Part shown: piece by piece, positions 38,524 through 46,916 of the stretch
Position numbering within the stretch: position 1 is the first letter of the stretch
How the letters are laid out: the number at the start of each line of letters is the position of its first letter
Source of the DNA: Leptothrix cholodnii SP-6
GTDB lineage: Bacteria; Pseudomonadota; Gammaproteobacteria; Burkholderiales; Burkholderiaceae_C
NCBI RefSeq assembly: GCF_000019785.1
Contig: NC_010524.1
Coordinates: 1,798,001-1,862,000 of the forward strand
Length of the DNA stretch: 64,000 bases
Direction of reading: 5' to 3'
Program-made: the position numbers and the translations under genes
The notes under the pieces: generated by a model
Database searches by the model: none
The model's input: only the letters and a program-made list of their open reading frames with translations
What the model was told of the DNA's origin: nothing

Positions 38524-39372
38524 TCAGCGGGTCATCAGCCGGCGGCTGGCGTAGCTCAGCACATCGACCAGCGCCACCAGCGCCAGCATCGCGCCCAGGA
38601 TGGTGGCGGTCTTGCCCATGTGGAACAGCCCCATGTGGAAGGCCAGCAGCTGGCCGAGCCCGCCGGCGCCCACCACGCCCAGCACGGCGGCGGCGCGGAT
38701 GTTGTTCTCCCAGCGGTACAGCGTGTAGCTCAGCAGCTGCGGCAGCACCTGCGGCAGCGTGGCGTAGAGCAGCACCCGGGCGTCGCCCACGCCTTGCGCG
38801 CGCAGCGCTTCGCCGGGGCCGGGCGGGGCGTTTTCGAGCGCCTCGGCAAACAGCCGGCCGAGCACGCCGCTGGTGTGCAGCGCCAGCGCCAGCGTGCCCG
38901 CCAGCGGCCCGAGGCCGGCCGAGATCAGCAGCAGCGCGGCCCACACCAGCTCGGGGATCGAACGCAGCGCGTTGAGCAGCAGCCGGGTCGGGGCGCGTGC
39001 GTAGGCCGGATCGGCGGCGTGCAGGCGGCTGGCCGGCAGCGCCAGCAGCAGGCCGGCTGCGGCGGCCAGGATCGTGCCCAGCGCCGACATCGCCAGCGTC
39101 TCGAGCGTGCCGGTCGCCACCTTGCGCAGGAAGGGCGCGCTCAGGTCGGGCGGGAAGAACTCGCCGACGAAACGGCCCATGCTGCGCGCCGCGTCGAGCG
39201 AGAAGAACTGCGCCCACTGCAGGTCGAGCGAGACGAAGCTCGCCAGCACCAGCACGATCAGGCCGAGCGTGAACCAGCAGGCCTTGCAGCGGGCGTCGAA
39301 CAGCGGCGGCGGCAGCTTGTAGGGCGGGTTGGCGGCCTGGGGTTTCATCGGCAATGGCATCCGGTCAGTCAT
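38524..39372 (-). CDS. PhnE-like ABC transporter permease, second copy
   Basis: A 282-residue permease with about six membrane segments and the PhnE-type EAA region (EALRAQGVGDARVLLYATLPQVL). It has the same length as the preceding permease and is clearly related to it, so the pair probably forms a heterodimer. It follows the first permease after four bases. The binding protein points to selenate or a related oxyanion rather than phosphonate. Confidence 0.82.
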   Translation of the reverse strand: MTDRMPLPMKPQAANPPYKLPPPLFDARCKACWFTLGLIVLVLASFVSLDLQWAQFFSLDAARSMGRFVGEFFPPDLSAPFLRKVATGTLETLAMSALGTILAAAAGLLLALPASRLHAADPAYARAPTRLLLNALRSIPELVWAALLLISAGLGPLAGTLALALHTSGVLGRLFAEALENAPPGPGEALRAQGVGDARVLLYATLPQVLPQLLSYTLYRWENNIRAAAVLGVVGAGGLGQLLAFHMGLFHMGKTATILGAMLALVALVDVLSYASRRLMTR

Positions 39373-39376
39373 CCGG

Positions 39377-40225
39377 TCAGCCCAGCGAGCGGCGCAGCCA
39401 GCTGCTGACCCGGTCGGCCAGCGCGACCAGCGCGATGAACACCAGCAGCATGGTCGCGATCTCGCCGCCGGCGAACATCTTCATCGAGCTGTCGAGCTGC
39501 TGGCCCAGCCCGCCGGCGCCGACAAAACCCAGCACCACCGACGAGCGGATCGCGCACTCCCAGCGGTAGACGGTGTACGAGGTCAGCTCGGCGGCGTTCT
39601 GCGGCAGCAGGCCGTAGAAGAACGCCTGCAGCCGGCCGCTGCCGTTGCGCAGCAGCGCCTCGGTGGGCTGGGCCTCGCCGCTCTCGAGGATCTCGCCGTA
39701 GACCTTGCCGAGCATGCCGCCGTAGGTCAGCGCGATCGCCAGCACGCCGGCGGTGGGGCCGAGGCCGACCACCCGCACGAACACCAGCGCCCAGACCAGC
39801 TCGGGCACGCTGCGCAGCACGATCATCACGCCACGCAGCGTCTGGCGGATCCAGAACGGCAGCCGCGCCATGCGCCCCGACAGCGCCGAGATCGACAGCG
39901 CACGCGTCGACAGCAGCGTCAGCGGCAGTGCCAGCAGCAGCGCCAGCGAGATGCCGGCGGTGGCGATGGCGACCGTGCGCCAGGTCTCGCGCGCCACCAT
40001 CAGCAGGAAATCGGGCTCGACCGCCGGCGGGAAGAAGCTGCCGATGAAACCGGCGCTGAGCTTGAGGTTGTCGGGTTCCAGCAGCACCCAGGGCCGGAAC
40101 TCGGTGGCCACGCCCAGCGGCCACAGCAGCACCAGCGCCGCGCCGATCCAGAACAGTCGCGCCAGCCAGGCCGGATCGCGCGATGGCACGCCGGGCGCGG
40201 CGCGACGGGGCACGACGGCGTTCAT
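39377..40225 (-). CDS. PhnE-like ABC transporter permease, first copy
   Basis: A 282-residue permease with PhnE-like motifs (IRQTLRGVMIVLRSVPELVWALVFVRVVG, cf. the EAA-like EALLRNGSGRLQAFFYGLLPQ). Its ATG overlaps the stop of the ATPase gene by four bases. It works with the second permease, the ATPase and the binding protein of the same operon. Confidence 0.82.
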   Translation of the reverse strand: MNAVVPRRAAPGVPSRDPAWLARLFWIGAALVLLWPLGVATEFRPWVLLEPDNLKLSAGFIGSFFPPAVEPDFLLMVARETWRTVAIATAGISLALLLALPLTLLSTRALSISALSGRMARLPFWIRQTLRGVMIVLRSVPELVWALVFVRVVGLGPTAGVLAIALTYGGMLGKVYGEILESGEAQPTEALLRNGSGRLQAFFYGLLPQNAAELTSYTVYRWECAIRSSVVLGFVGAGGLGQQLDSSMKMFAGGEIATMLLVFIALVALADRVSSWLRRSLG

Positions 40226-41061
40226 CGGCAGTGCATCACGGCAGGCGCGGTGCGCGGCGGCGCGGCCGGCACCGGCTCGGGCGCAGGCGCCGCACCGGTC
40301 AGCTCGTCCTCGTGCTGCGCGTACAGCCGCGCCAGGTGCTCGGGCGTGACCTCGGCCGTCGGCAGGTCGAAGGCGACGGCGCCGTCACGCAGGCCGACGA
40401 TGCGCGGAAAGTGCGCCAGCGCCGCATCGACCTGGTGCAGCGTCGCCACCAGCGTGACGCCGCGCGTGCGCGCTTCGTCGATCAGCGCGTCGAGCGCCTG
40501 CTGCGCGCGCAGCGGGTCGAGCGCCGACAGCGGCTCGTCGATCAGCCACAACGAGGCCGGCGCCAGCAGCGAACGCGCCAGGCCGACCCGCTGGCGCTCG
40601 CCGCCGGACAGCCGGTCGACGCGCTCGAACAGCTTGTCGGCCAGGTCGAAACGGTCGAGCGCGGCGTGGGCGGCCGGGATGTCGCTCGGGTAGAACAGCG
40701 AACGCAGGCTGGCCCACAGGCTCATCGCCGGCAGGCGCCCGGCCAGCACGGCGGTGACGACGCGCTGGCGCGGCGGCAGCGGCGGCACCTGCGGCGCCAG
40801 GAACAGCCGCCCGCGCAGCCGCTGCAGCGCACGCCGCGGCAGCTGCCAGGGCGCGACGCCGTCGAGCGTCAAGGCGCCCGCGGCCGGCGGCATCGCGCAG
40901 GCCAGCACCTGCAGCAGCGTGGTCTTGCCGGCGCCCGACGGGCCGATCACGGCCACCGCCGTGCCGGCCGGCACCTGCAGCGACAGCGCGTTCAGCGCCC
41001 GCGCCGCGCCCGGCCGGGCGGCCGGGTGGCGCGCCGAGACGGCGTCGAGTTCGACTTTCAA
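40222..41061 (-). CDS. PhnC-like ABC transporter ATP-binding protein
   Basis: A 279-residue ATPase with Walker A GPSGAGKTT (about residues 40-48), signature LSGGERQRVGLARSLL and Walker B LWLIDEPLSALD. The overall form is PhnC-like. A C-terminal Pro/Ala-rich tail follows the ATPase core. It lies 17 bases after the binding-protein gene. Confidence 0.85.
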   Translation of the reverse strand: MKVELDAVSARHPAARPGAARALNALSLQVPAGTAVAVIGPSGAGKTTLLQVLACAMPPAAGALTLDGVAPWQLPRRALQRLRGRLFLAPQVPPLPPRQRVVTAVLAGRLPAMSLWASLRSLFYPSDIPAAHAALDRFDLADKLFERVDRLSGGERQRVGLARSLLAPASLWLIDEPLSALDPLRAQQALDALIDEARTRGVTLVATLHQVDAALAHFPRIVGLRDGAVAFDLPTAEVTPEHLARLYAQHEDELTGAAPAPEPVPAAPPRTAPAVMHCR

Positions 41062-41078
41062 CGCGAGGTCCGTTCAGC

Positions 41079-41942
41079 TCAGAGCAGGCCGGCGCTGCGT
41101 GCGGCGGCCTCGATGCCCTTGTAGTTGTCGGCCTTGCTCGGCACGAAGCGGGTGGCGCGTTGCAGGTCGAGCACTTCCTTGCCCTCGGCGGTGTCGCGGC
41201 TGAGCGCGAGCAGCGCGGCGCTGAGCTTCTCGCGCAGGGCGACGGGCATGTCGGCGTGCACCGACCAGTTGTAGTCGTAGTACGGCGGCGTGGTGTAGAA
41301 GACCCGCACCTTGGCGGTGTCGACCTTCTTGTCGGCCACGAACTTGTCCCACACCGAGATGTTCAGCGCACCCGCCTGCACCTTGCCCGAGGCCACGGCG
41401 GCGATCGTCGCGTCGTGCGCGCCGCTGTAGGCCACGCGCTTGAAATCCTTGTCCGGATCGACCTTGGCCTGCAGCAGGAAGCTGCGCGGCATCAGGTGGC
41501 CGGAGGTCGAGCTCTGGGATCCGAAGCTGACGTCCTTGCCCTTCAGGTCGGCCAGGCCCTGGATGGTCGGATCGCTGGTGATGAAGACCGAACGGAACTT
41601 CTCGTCTTCCTCGCGCTGCACCAGCGGGATCACCTTGCCGCCCGAACGCACGTTGGCCTGCACGAAGGTGAAGCCGCCGAACCAGGCCATGTCGACCTTC
41701 TTGTTGATCAGCACCTCGACCGCCGCGGCGTAGTCGGTCACCGGCGTGAACTCGACCTTCATCGCCAGCTTGCCTTCGAGGTACTTGACCAGCGGCGCAG
41801 CCTTGCGTGCCAGCTCGGTGGGCGACTCGTCGGGGATGGCGGTGACGCGAAACACCTGCTGCGCATGCGACAAGGCTCCGAAGGTGAGCAGCGCGCAGGT
41901 CAGCAGGGATTTCAGGGTGCGGGAAGGGGACAGGCTCAGCAT
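41079..41942 (-). CDS. PhnD-like substrate-binding protein, putative selenate type
   Basis: A 287-residue periplasmic protein with a signal peptide ending near ALSHAQ. Visible motifs are VTAIPDESPTELARKAAPLVKYLE, DMAWFGGFTFVQAN, GSQSSTSGHLMP and YYDYNWSVH. This is the PhnD branch often annotated as putative selenate-binding and found next to selD-type genes. Its position directly opposite egtD-senA-senBC supports selenium-compound uptake. Phosphonate or phosphite cannot be excluded from sequence. First gene of the nine-gene operon. Confidence 0.78.
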   Translation of the reverse strand: MLSLSPSRTLKSLLTCALLTFGALSHAQQVFRVTAIPDESPTELARKAAPLVKYLEGKLAMKVEFTPVTDYAAAVEVLINKKVDMAWFGGFTFVQANVRSGGKVIPLVQREEDEKFRSVFITSDPTIQGLADLKGKDVSFGSQSSTSGHLMPRSFLLQAKVDPDKDFKRVAYSGAHDATIAAVASGKVQAGALNISVWDKFVADKKVDTAKVRVFYTTPPYYDYNWSVHADMPVALREKLSAALLALSRDTAEGKEVLDLQRATRFVPSKADNYKGIEAAARSAGLL

Positions 41943-42118
41943 GGCAGGACCTCGTGGCGATGAAGGTGGATCGGACTCGGGCAGGCGAGGGTGCCGAGTG
42001 TAGAAGCGGCTGCCTGACCGTGATGCAGGTCACGTGTCGGCATTTGAACCGAAGCCCTGCCGTGTTGCAGGCGCGCTGCTACATTGCCCCGCGATGCCCT
42101 GAGGCGGAGGATCCTGAG

Positions 42119-43105
42119 ATGCGCGAACCCCGATTTCTGCAGTACCACCAGGTCGATTCGGCCGCGCTGGTGGCCGAGGCGGTGGCCGGCCTGCGGGCCG
42201 TGTCGGCGCAGCTGTCGCCGAAGTTCTTCTACGACGCGCTGGGCTCGCGCCTGTTCGACGCCATCACCGCGCTCGACGAGTACTACCCCACGCGCACCGA
42301 GGCGTCGATCTTTGCCGCCCATGCCGACGAGATCGCCGCCGCCGTGCACGCATCCATCGGCCGCGACGGGCAACTGGCCGCGATGGTCGACCTGGGTGCC
42401 GGCAACTGCGCCAAGGCAGCCCGCCTGTTCGAGAGCCTGCGGCCGCGGCGCTATGTGGCGGTCGACGTGTCGGTGGACTTCCTGCGTGATGCGCTCGACG
42501 CGCTGCAGCGGCAGTTTCCGGCGCTGGACCTGGTCGGTGTCGGCCTGGACTTTTCGTCGCGGCTGGCGCTGCCCGACGCCGCTGCGGCCGAGCTGATCGA
42601 CGGCCCGGCGCTGGTGTTCTACCCCGGCTCCAGCATCGGCAACTTCAGCCCCGACGAGGCGCTGCGGCTGCTGCGCGAGGCGCGTGAGCTGTCGGCCGGC
42701 GGCGCGCTGCTGATCGGCGTCGATCGGGTCAAGCCGGTCGACGTGCTGGAGGCGGCCTACGACGACGAGCTCGGCGTCACGGCGGCCTTCAACCTGAACC
42801 TGCTCAAGCACATCAACCGGCTGATCGGCAGCGACTTCAAGCTGCGCGAGTGGCGCCACGTGGCGCGGTTCGACGCAGCGCAGTCGCGCATCGAGATGCA
42901 CCTCGAGGCGCGCCGTGCGCTGACGGTCTGCTGGCCCGGCGGCGAGCGCCGATTCGAGGCCGGCGAGCGCATCCACACCGAAAACTCCTACAAGTGGCGG
43001 CCGGCGGATTTCGAGGCGCTGCTGCATGACGCCGGCTTCGGCCGGGTGCGCCGCTGGAGCGACGAACGCGGCTGGTTCGCGGTGATGCTGGCCGACACGC
43101 CCTGA
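42119..43105 (+). CDS. egtD: L-histidine N-alpha-trimethyltransferase (hercynine synthase)
   Basis: EgtD methylates histidine three times with SAM to give hercynine. The ATG at 42119 has a GGAGG site nine bases upstream and gives a 328-residue protein of normal size. Motifs are LSPKFFYDALGSRLFDAIT, VDLGAGNCAKAARL (SAM), YPGSSIGNF, and IHTENSYKW, whose Glu and Ser match the histidine-binding pair of mycobacterial EgtD. It supplies the hercynine that SenA needs. A longer frame from 41954 exists but lacks family support. Confidence 0.93.
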   Translation: MREPRFLQYHQVDSAALVAEAVAGLRAVSAQLSPKFFYDALGSRLFDAITALDEYYPTRTEASIFAAHADEIAAAVHASIGRDGQLAAMVDLGAGNCAKAARLFESLRPRRYVAVDVSVDFLRDALDALQRQFPALDLVGVGLDFSSRLALPDAAAAELIDGPALVFYPGSSIGNFSPDEALRLLREARELSAGGALLIGVDRVKPVDVLEAAYDDELGVTAAFNLNLLKHINRLIGSDFKLREWRHVARFDAAQSRIEMHLEARRALTVCWPGGERRFEAGERIHTENSYKWRPADFEALLHDAGFGRVRRWSDERGWFAVMLADTP

Positions 43106-43114
43106 CGCGCAGGC

Positions 43115-44344
43115 TCAGGCCGCGCACGTCCTGAAGCCTGCGAAGACATCGCTGCGCTCGGGCGGAAAGAAGTTGCGGTAGCGCGGGTGGTGCATGCGTG
43201 CCTGGGTGCCGAACGAGCCGCCGCGCAGCACCCGCCGGCTGCCGAACCAGGGCGCCGAATAGTCGACGTAGGGGTGCGGCGTGAAGCCGGGGTAGGGCGC
43301 GAAATCGCTGGCCGTCCACTCCCAGACTGCGCCCCAGTGAAAGGCCTCGGGTTGGCTGATGGCGGCGCGCTCCCACTCGGCCTCGGTCGGCAGGCGCCGG
43401 CCGGCCCAGCGGCACCAGGCCTCGGCCTCGAAGGCGCTCAGGTGGCAGGCCGGCTGCGCGAGATCGAGCGCCAGCCAGTGGCCGTCGCGCCATTTTTGCC
43501 AGGTGCCCGAGGCCTTGCCCTGGCGGCGCAGATAACGCGGCGCCGAGGCGTCCTGCTGCGCCAGCCAGGCGCGGCCGGCGTCGCTCCACCAGTGCGCGCT
43601 GGCATAACCGCCGGCTTCGACGAACGGCAGGTACTCGGCCCAGCGCAGCACGCGGGCGTCGATCCGGCCGGCGGGTACGGCGACCTCGTGGGCGCCGAGC
43701 TCGTTGTCGAACGCAAAACCGGGCCCGGCATGGCCGAGCCGCCAGGCGCCGGCGTCGAAATCGAGCGGCGGGTTGGCCTCGCCCAGCCGCGGCGGCTGCG
43801 GCGTGCCGTCTCCCAGCGGCAGGCCCAGCGACTGCGCCATGTAGAGCGCGGCCTCGTGGTGCATGTCCTCGTGCAGCAGGGCGAGCCGGAAGAAATACAG
43901 GCCGGCGTCGCTGTCGTCGGTGGCGCGCGGATCGGCCAGCAGGGCGAGCGTGCGATCGAGTTGCCGCGCCAGATCGGCGCGGGTGGCCGCCGCGTCGGGC
44001 AGCGGCAGCTGCCAGCGGCTGTCGTGCGGCACGCGGCTGGAGTTGTAGAGCGCGTCGCCATTGGCGGGCAGGCACGGCCCGCGCGGAGCGTCGGGATCGG
44101 CGGCGGCGCCGTGCGCGCGCTCGGGGTTGCGCGCGATCCAGTGGTCCTGGAACCAGCCGATGTGGCCCAGCTCCCACAGCGGCGGGTTCAGCGTGGCCTG
44201 CATCGGCACGCTCAAGGTGGCCAGCCCGGCGGCGTAACGCTCGAAGGTGCGCAGCGTGTCGCGCCGGCTGGCCTGCAGGGCTTCGGCCAGGGCGTCGCGG
44301 CCTGATTGGCGGATGTCGATGCCGATGTCTGAGGCTGAATTCAT
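43115..44344 (-). CDS. senA: Selenoneine synthase SenA (EgtB-like iron enzyme)
   Basis: A 409-residue EgtB/SenA-family enzyme that joins hercynine to a thiol or selenol donor with O2. The N-terminal DinB-like domain carries the iron ligands expected at His61 (HIGWFQ) and His158/His162 (LLHEDMHHEA). The C-terminal formylglycine-synthase-like domain has WCRWAGRRLPTEAEWERAA, VWEWTASDF and GGSFGTQARMHH. EgtB would use gamma-glutamylcysteine or cysteine; no egtA or egtC is nearby, while senB and senC are adjacent. This makes SenA, which uses a selenosugar, the better call. It ends nine bases from egtD, tail to tail. Confidence 0.85.
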   Translation of the reverse strand: MNSASDIGIDIRQSGRDALAEALQASRRDTLRTFERYAAGLATLSVPMQATLNPPLWELGHIGWFQDHWIARNPERAHGAAADPDAPRGPCLPANGDALYNSSRVPHDSRWQLPLPDAAATRADLARQLDRTLALLADPRATDDSDAGLYFFRLALLHEDMHHEAALYMAQSLGLPLGDGTPQPPRLGEANPPLDFDAGAWRLGHAGPGFAFDNELGAHEVAVPAGRIDARVLRWAEYLPFVEAGGYASAHWWSDAGRAWLAQQDASAPRYLRRQGKASGTWQKWRDGHWLALDLAQPACHLSAFEAEAWCRWAGRRLPTEAEWERAAISQPEAFHWGAVWEWTASDFAPYPGFTPHPYVDYSAPWFGSRRVLRGGSFGTQARMHHPRYRNFFPPERSDVFAGFRTCAA

Positions 44345-44348
44345 GCGC

Positions 44349-44354
44349 TATAAC
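44349..44354 (+). promoter_or_regulatory. Possible -10 box of senB, nearly leaderless start
   Basis: TATAAC lies nine bases before the senB ATG in the 18-base gap between the divergent senA and senB genes. No purine-rich ribosome-binding site precedes the ATG, and only a poor -35 box is visible. Confidence 0.35.
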
Positions 44355-44362
44355 CCCGGCCG

Positions 44363-45364
44363 ATGAAGGCTCCTACCGTCGTGATCGTGACCCCCGCGCT
44401 GGCCGCTGCCAACAACGGCAACTGGCAGACCGCGCGCCGCTGGGCCGGCTTTCTGGCCGGTCATTATCGAGTCCGGCTGACCGATGCCTGGGACGGCGGC
44501 GACGAGGATCTGATGATCGCGCTGCACGCGCGCCGCTCGGCTGCGTCGGTCGCTGCCTGGCGTGCCGCCGCGCCGTGCCGCCCGCTGGTGCTGGTGCTGA
44601 CCGGCACCGATCTCTATCGCGATCTGCAGCATGACGCCAGCGCGCAACGTTCGGTGGAACGGGCCGACCGCCTGGTGGTGCTCAACGAGATGGGTCTGGC
44701 CGAGCTGCCGCCCGGCGCGCGGGCCAAGGGCGTGATCTGCCTGCAATCCAGCCCGGCGCGCAAACCGCGCGCCAAGACCGTCCGCCACCTGCGTGCGCTG
44801 ATGGTGGGCCACCTGCGCGAGGAAAAGTCGCCGCGCACCTATTTCGACGCCGCCCGGCAGCTGGCCGGCCGCAGCGACATCCTGCTCGACCACATCGGCG
44901 GCGCGCTCGACGCCGCGCTGGCCGACCAGGCCCGCCAGCTGGCGGCCGACTGCCCGCACTACCGCTGGCTCGGCGCGCTGGCGCACGAACGCACCCGCGC
45001 GCGCATCCAGGCCGCCCACGTGCTGGTACACGCCAGCCGCATGGAGGGCGGCGCGCACGTGGTGATCGAGGCCGTGACCAGCGGCACGCCGGTGATCGCC
45101 TCGCGCATCAGCGGCAACGTCGGCCTGCTCGGCGCCGACTACGGCGGCTACTTCGACTGGGGCGACGCAGCCGGCCTGGCAACCCTGCTGGCGCAACTGC
45201 GCGACGATGCCGCTAAGCTCGCGGCCCTGCAGGCGCAATGCGCCGCTCGCGCGCCGCTTTTTGCCCCCGACCACGAGCGGCGCACGCTGCTCGACCTGCT
45301 GGCGTCGACCCTCGCCTCGACGCCCGCGCTGACCGATCACACACCCGATTCAACCCCCGCATGA
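44363..45364 (+). CDS. senB: Selenosugar synthase SenB (GT4-type glycosyltransferase)
   Basis: A 333-residue GT4-like glycosyltransferase. In selenoneine synthesis SenB uses selenophosphate and a UDP-N-acetyl sugar to make a selenosugar. The family opening MKAPTVVIVTPALAAANNGNW fixes the start, and VTPxxxxxNNGNWxTAxRW and VHASRMEGGAHVVIEAVTSGTPVIAS (donor-binding region with the conserved Glu) are present. It sits between senA and senC, and its stop can overlap the senC frame (ATGA at 45361). The name rests on this context and on the family pattern. Confidence 0.85.
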   Translation: MKAPTVVIVTPALAAANNGNWQTARRWAGFLAGHYRVRLTDAWDGGDEDLMIALHARRSAASVAAWRAAAPCRPLVLVLTGTDLYRDLQHDASAQRSVERADRLVVLNEMGLAELPPGARAKGVICLQSSPARKPRAKTVRHLRALMVGHLREEKSPRTYFDAARQLAGRSDILLDHIGGALDAALADQARQLAADCPHYRWLGALAHERTRARIQAAHVLVHASRMEGGAHVVIEAVTSGTPVIASRISGNVGLLGADYGGYFDWGDAAGLATLLAQLRDDAAKLAALQAQCAARAPLFAPDHERRTLLDLLASTLASTPALTDHTPDSTPA

Positions 45365-45378
45365 CTTCCGGAGCCCCC

Positions 45379-46446
45379 ATGAACGCACCCGACCAGCCCG
45401 TCGAACCCCGCCTGACCTCGCTCTCGCACGGTGGCGGCTGCGGCTGCAAGATCGCGCCCGGCGTGCTGAGCGAGATCCTCAAGGGCACTGCCGCGATGCC
45501 GATCCCGCCGCAGCTGCTGGTGGGCATCGAGACCGCCGACGACGCCGCGGTCTACCAGCTCAACGACGAGCAGGCGATCATCGCCACCACCGATTTCTTC
45601 ATGCCGATCGTCGACGATCCGTTCGACTTCGGCCGCATCGCCGCCACCAACGCGATCAGCGACGTCTACGCGATGGGCGGCAAGCCGATCCTGGCGCTGG
45701 CGCTGGTGGGCATGCCGATCAACGTGCTGTCGACGCAGACCATCGGCCGCGTGCTCGAAGGCGGCGCGTCGGTCTGCCGGGCCGCCGGCATCCCGATCGC
45801 GGGTGGCCACACGATCGACTCGGTCGAGGCGATCTACGGCCTGGTCGCGCTCGGCCTGGTGCACCCGAAACACGTCAAGCGCAATGCCGATGCCCGCCCG
45901 GGCGACGTGCTGGTGCTCGGCAAGCCGATCGGCGTGGGCGTGATGTCGGCCGCGCTCAAGAAGGAGCAGCTCGGCGCCGAGGGCTACGCGCAGATGATCG
46001 CCGTCACCACGAAGCTCAACACCCCGGGCCCCGACCTCGCGGCGCTGCCGGGCGTGCACGCGCTGACCGACGTCACCGGCTTCGGCCTGGCCGGCCATGC
46101 GCTCGAACTGGCGCGCGGCGCCGGCTGCCAGGTGCAGATCGACTGGTCGGCGGTGCCGCTGCTCGACGGCGTGCGCGCGCTCGCCGAACAGGGTTTCATC
46201 ACCGGCGCGTCCGGCCGCAACTGGGCCGGCTACGGCGCCGACATCGCGCTGCCGGCCGACTTTGCCGACGTCGACCGCGCGCTGTTCACCGATCCGCAGA
46301 CCAGCGGCGGCCTGCTGGTGTCGTGCGATCCGGCGTCGCTGGACGAGGTGCTGGCGGTGTTCCGCGCGCATGGCTTCGAGGCGGCGGCCTGCATCGGCCG
46401 GATCGTCGACAGCGCGGCCGGCGAGGCCCGGCTGGTGGTGCGCTGA
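45379..46446 (+). CDS. senC: Selenophosphate synthetase SenC (SelD homologue)
   Basis: This enzyme makes selenophosphate from selenide and ATP, the selenium donor for SenB. The 355-residue protein begins MNAPDQPVEPRLTSLSHGGGCGCKIAP; the catalytic Cys and Lys correspond to Cys21 and Lys24 in GGGCGCK (ordinary Cys, not Sec). AGGHTIDSVEAIYG and TDVTGFGLAGHALE complete the SelD pattern. I chose the ATG at 45379 because GGAG precedes it; an ATG at 45361 overlapping the senB stop is possible. It could also serve other Se pathways, but no selA, selB or selU is in the window. Confidence 0.9.
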   Translation: MNAPDQPVEPRLTSLSHGGGCGCKIAPGVLSEILKGTAAMPIPPQLLVGIETADDAAVYQLNDEQAIIATTDFFMPIVDDPFDFGRIAATNAISDVYAMGGKPILALALVGMPINVLSTQTIGRVLEGGASVCRAAGIPIAGGHTIDSVEAIYGLVALGLVHPKHVKRNADARPGDVLVLGKPIGVGVMSAALKKEQLGAEGYAQMIAVTTKLNTPGPDLAALPGVHALTDVTGFGLAGHALELARGAGCQVQIDWSAVPLLDGVRALAEQGFITGASGRNWAGYGADIALPADFADVDRALFTDPQTSGGLLVSCDPASLDEVLAVFRAHGFEAAACIGRIVDSAAGEARLVVR

Positions 46447-46470
46447 TCCTGCGCACGACACGACGGGCGG

Positions 46471-46692
46471 TCAGGGCGGGTCGCGTTGCAAGGCGGCCCG
46501 TATGCGCACGATCGTGTCGTCGATCCGGGCCTTGGTGGAGACTTCCAGCCCCAGCTTGCGAGCGATGTCGTTGACGCGGGCCGGGTTGAGCGGCAACCCG
46601 CCGGCGTCGATGGCGGCGATGAGATCGAGGGCCCGTTGGCGCTCGGGGGATGCCGCCGGGCGTCGGGTCAGCCAAGCCTTGAACCATTGCAT
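46471..46692 (-). CDS. Small conserved-looking protein, 73 residues
   Basis: A short frame starting MQWFKAWLTRRPAAS. It has a basic N-terminus and a central predicted-helical part (QRALDLIAAIDAGGLPLNPARVNDIARKLGLEVS) suggestive of a small helical bundle. It runs convergent to senC with a 24-base gap. I do not recognise the family. Codon use is like its neighbours (GC-rich third positions), which supports it as a real gene. Confidence 0.6.
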   Translation of the reverse strand: MQWFKAWLTRRPAASPERQRALDLIAAIDAGGLPLNPARVNDIARKLGLEVSTKARIDDTIVRIRAALQRDPP

Positions 46693-46809
46693 GGGCCGAG
46701 TTTAGGGCGCGCACCGCCGTTTCTGCCGCATGCATCGGCCTCTGTCGCCAGCTGACCCAGGGGCCTTCCCGCGGGCGCTTCGGCTTCGCAAGGCGTCGGA
46801 CACGATCCC

Positions 46810-46815
46810 TACAAT
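46810..46815 (+). promoter_or_regulatory. Possible -10 box for dusA
   Basis: TACAAT lies about 100 bases before dusA, with a TCGCAA-like -35 candidate 18 bases upstream. The rest of the 224-base spacer shows no other feature that I can support. Confidence 0.35.
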
Positions 46816-46916
46816 CGCGCAGCCGCCGCTCATGCGAACCGGCCAGCCGTGCGTCGAACCGGCGCAGCAAGACACTTACACGCCACCCGCGGCGCAGCAC
46901 CGTCCGGTCCGAACCC

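Noticed and set aside
38524..41942. Phosphonate importer phnCDE
   Set aside because: No C-P lyase or phosphonatase gene is nearby, and the binding-protein motifs and the adjacent sen genes favour the selenate-type branch. Phosphonate remains a minor alternative.
43115..44344. Ergothioneine EgtB
   Set aside because: Same fold, but neighbours are a glycosyltransferase and selenophosphate synthetase and no egtA or egtC is present, so SenA was preferred.
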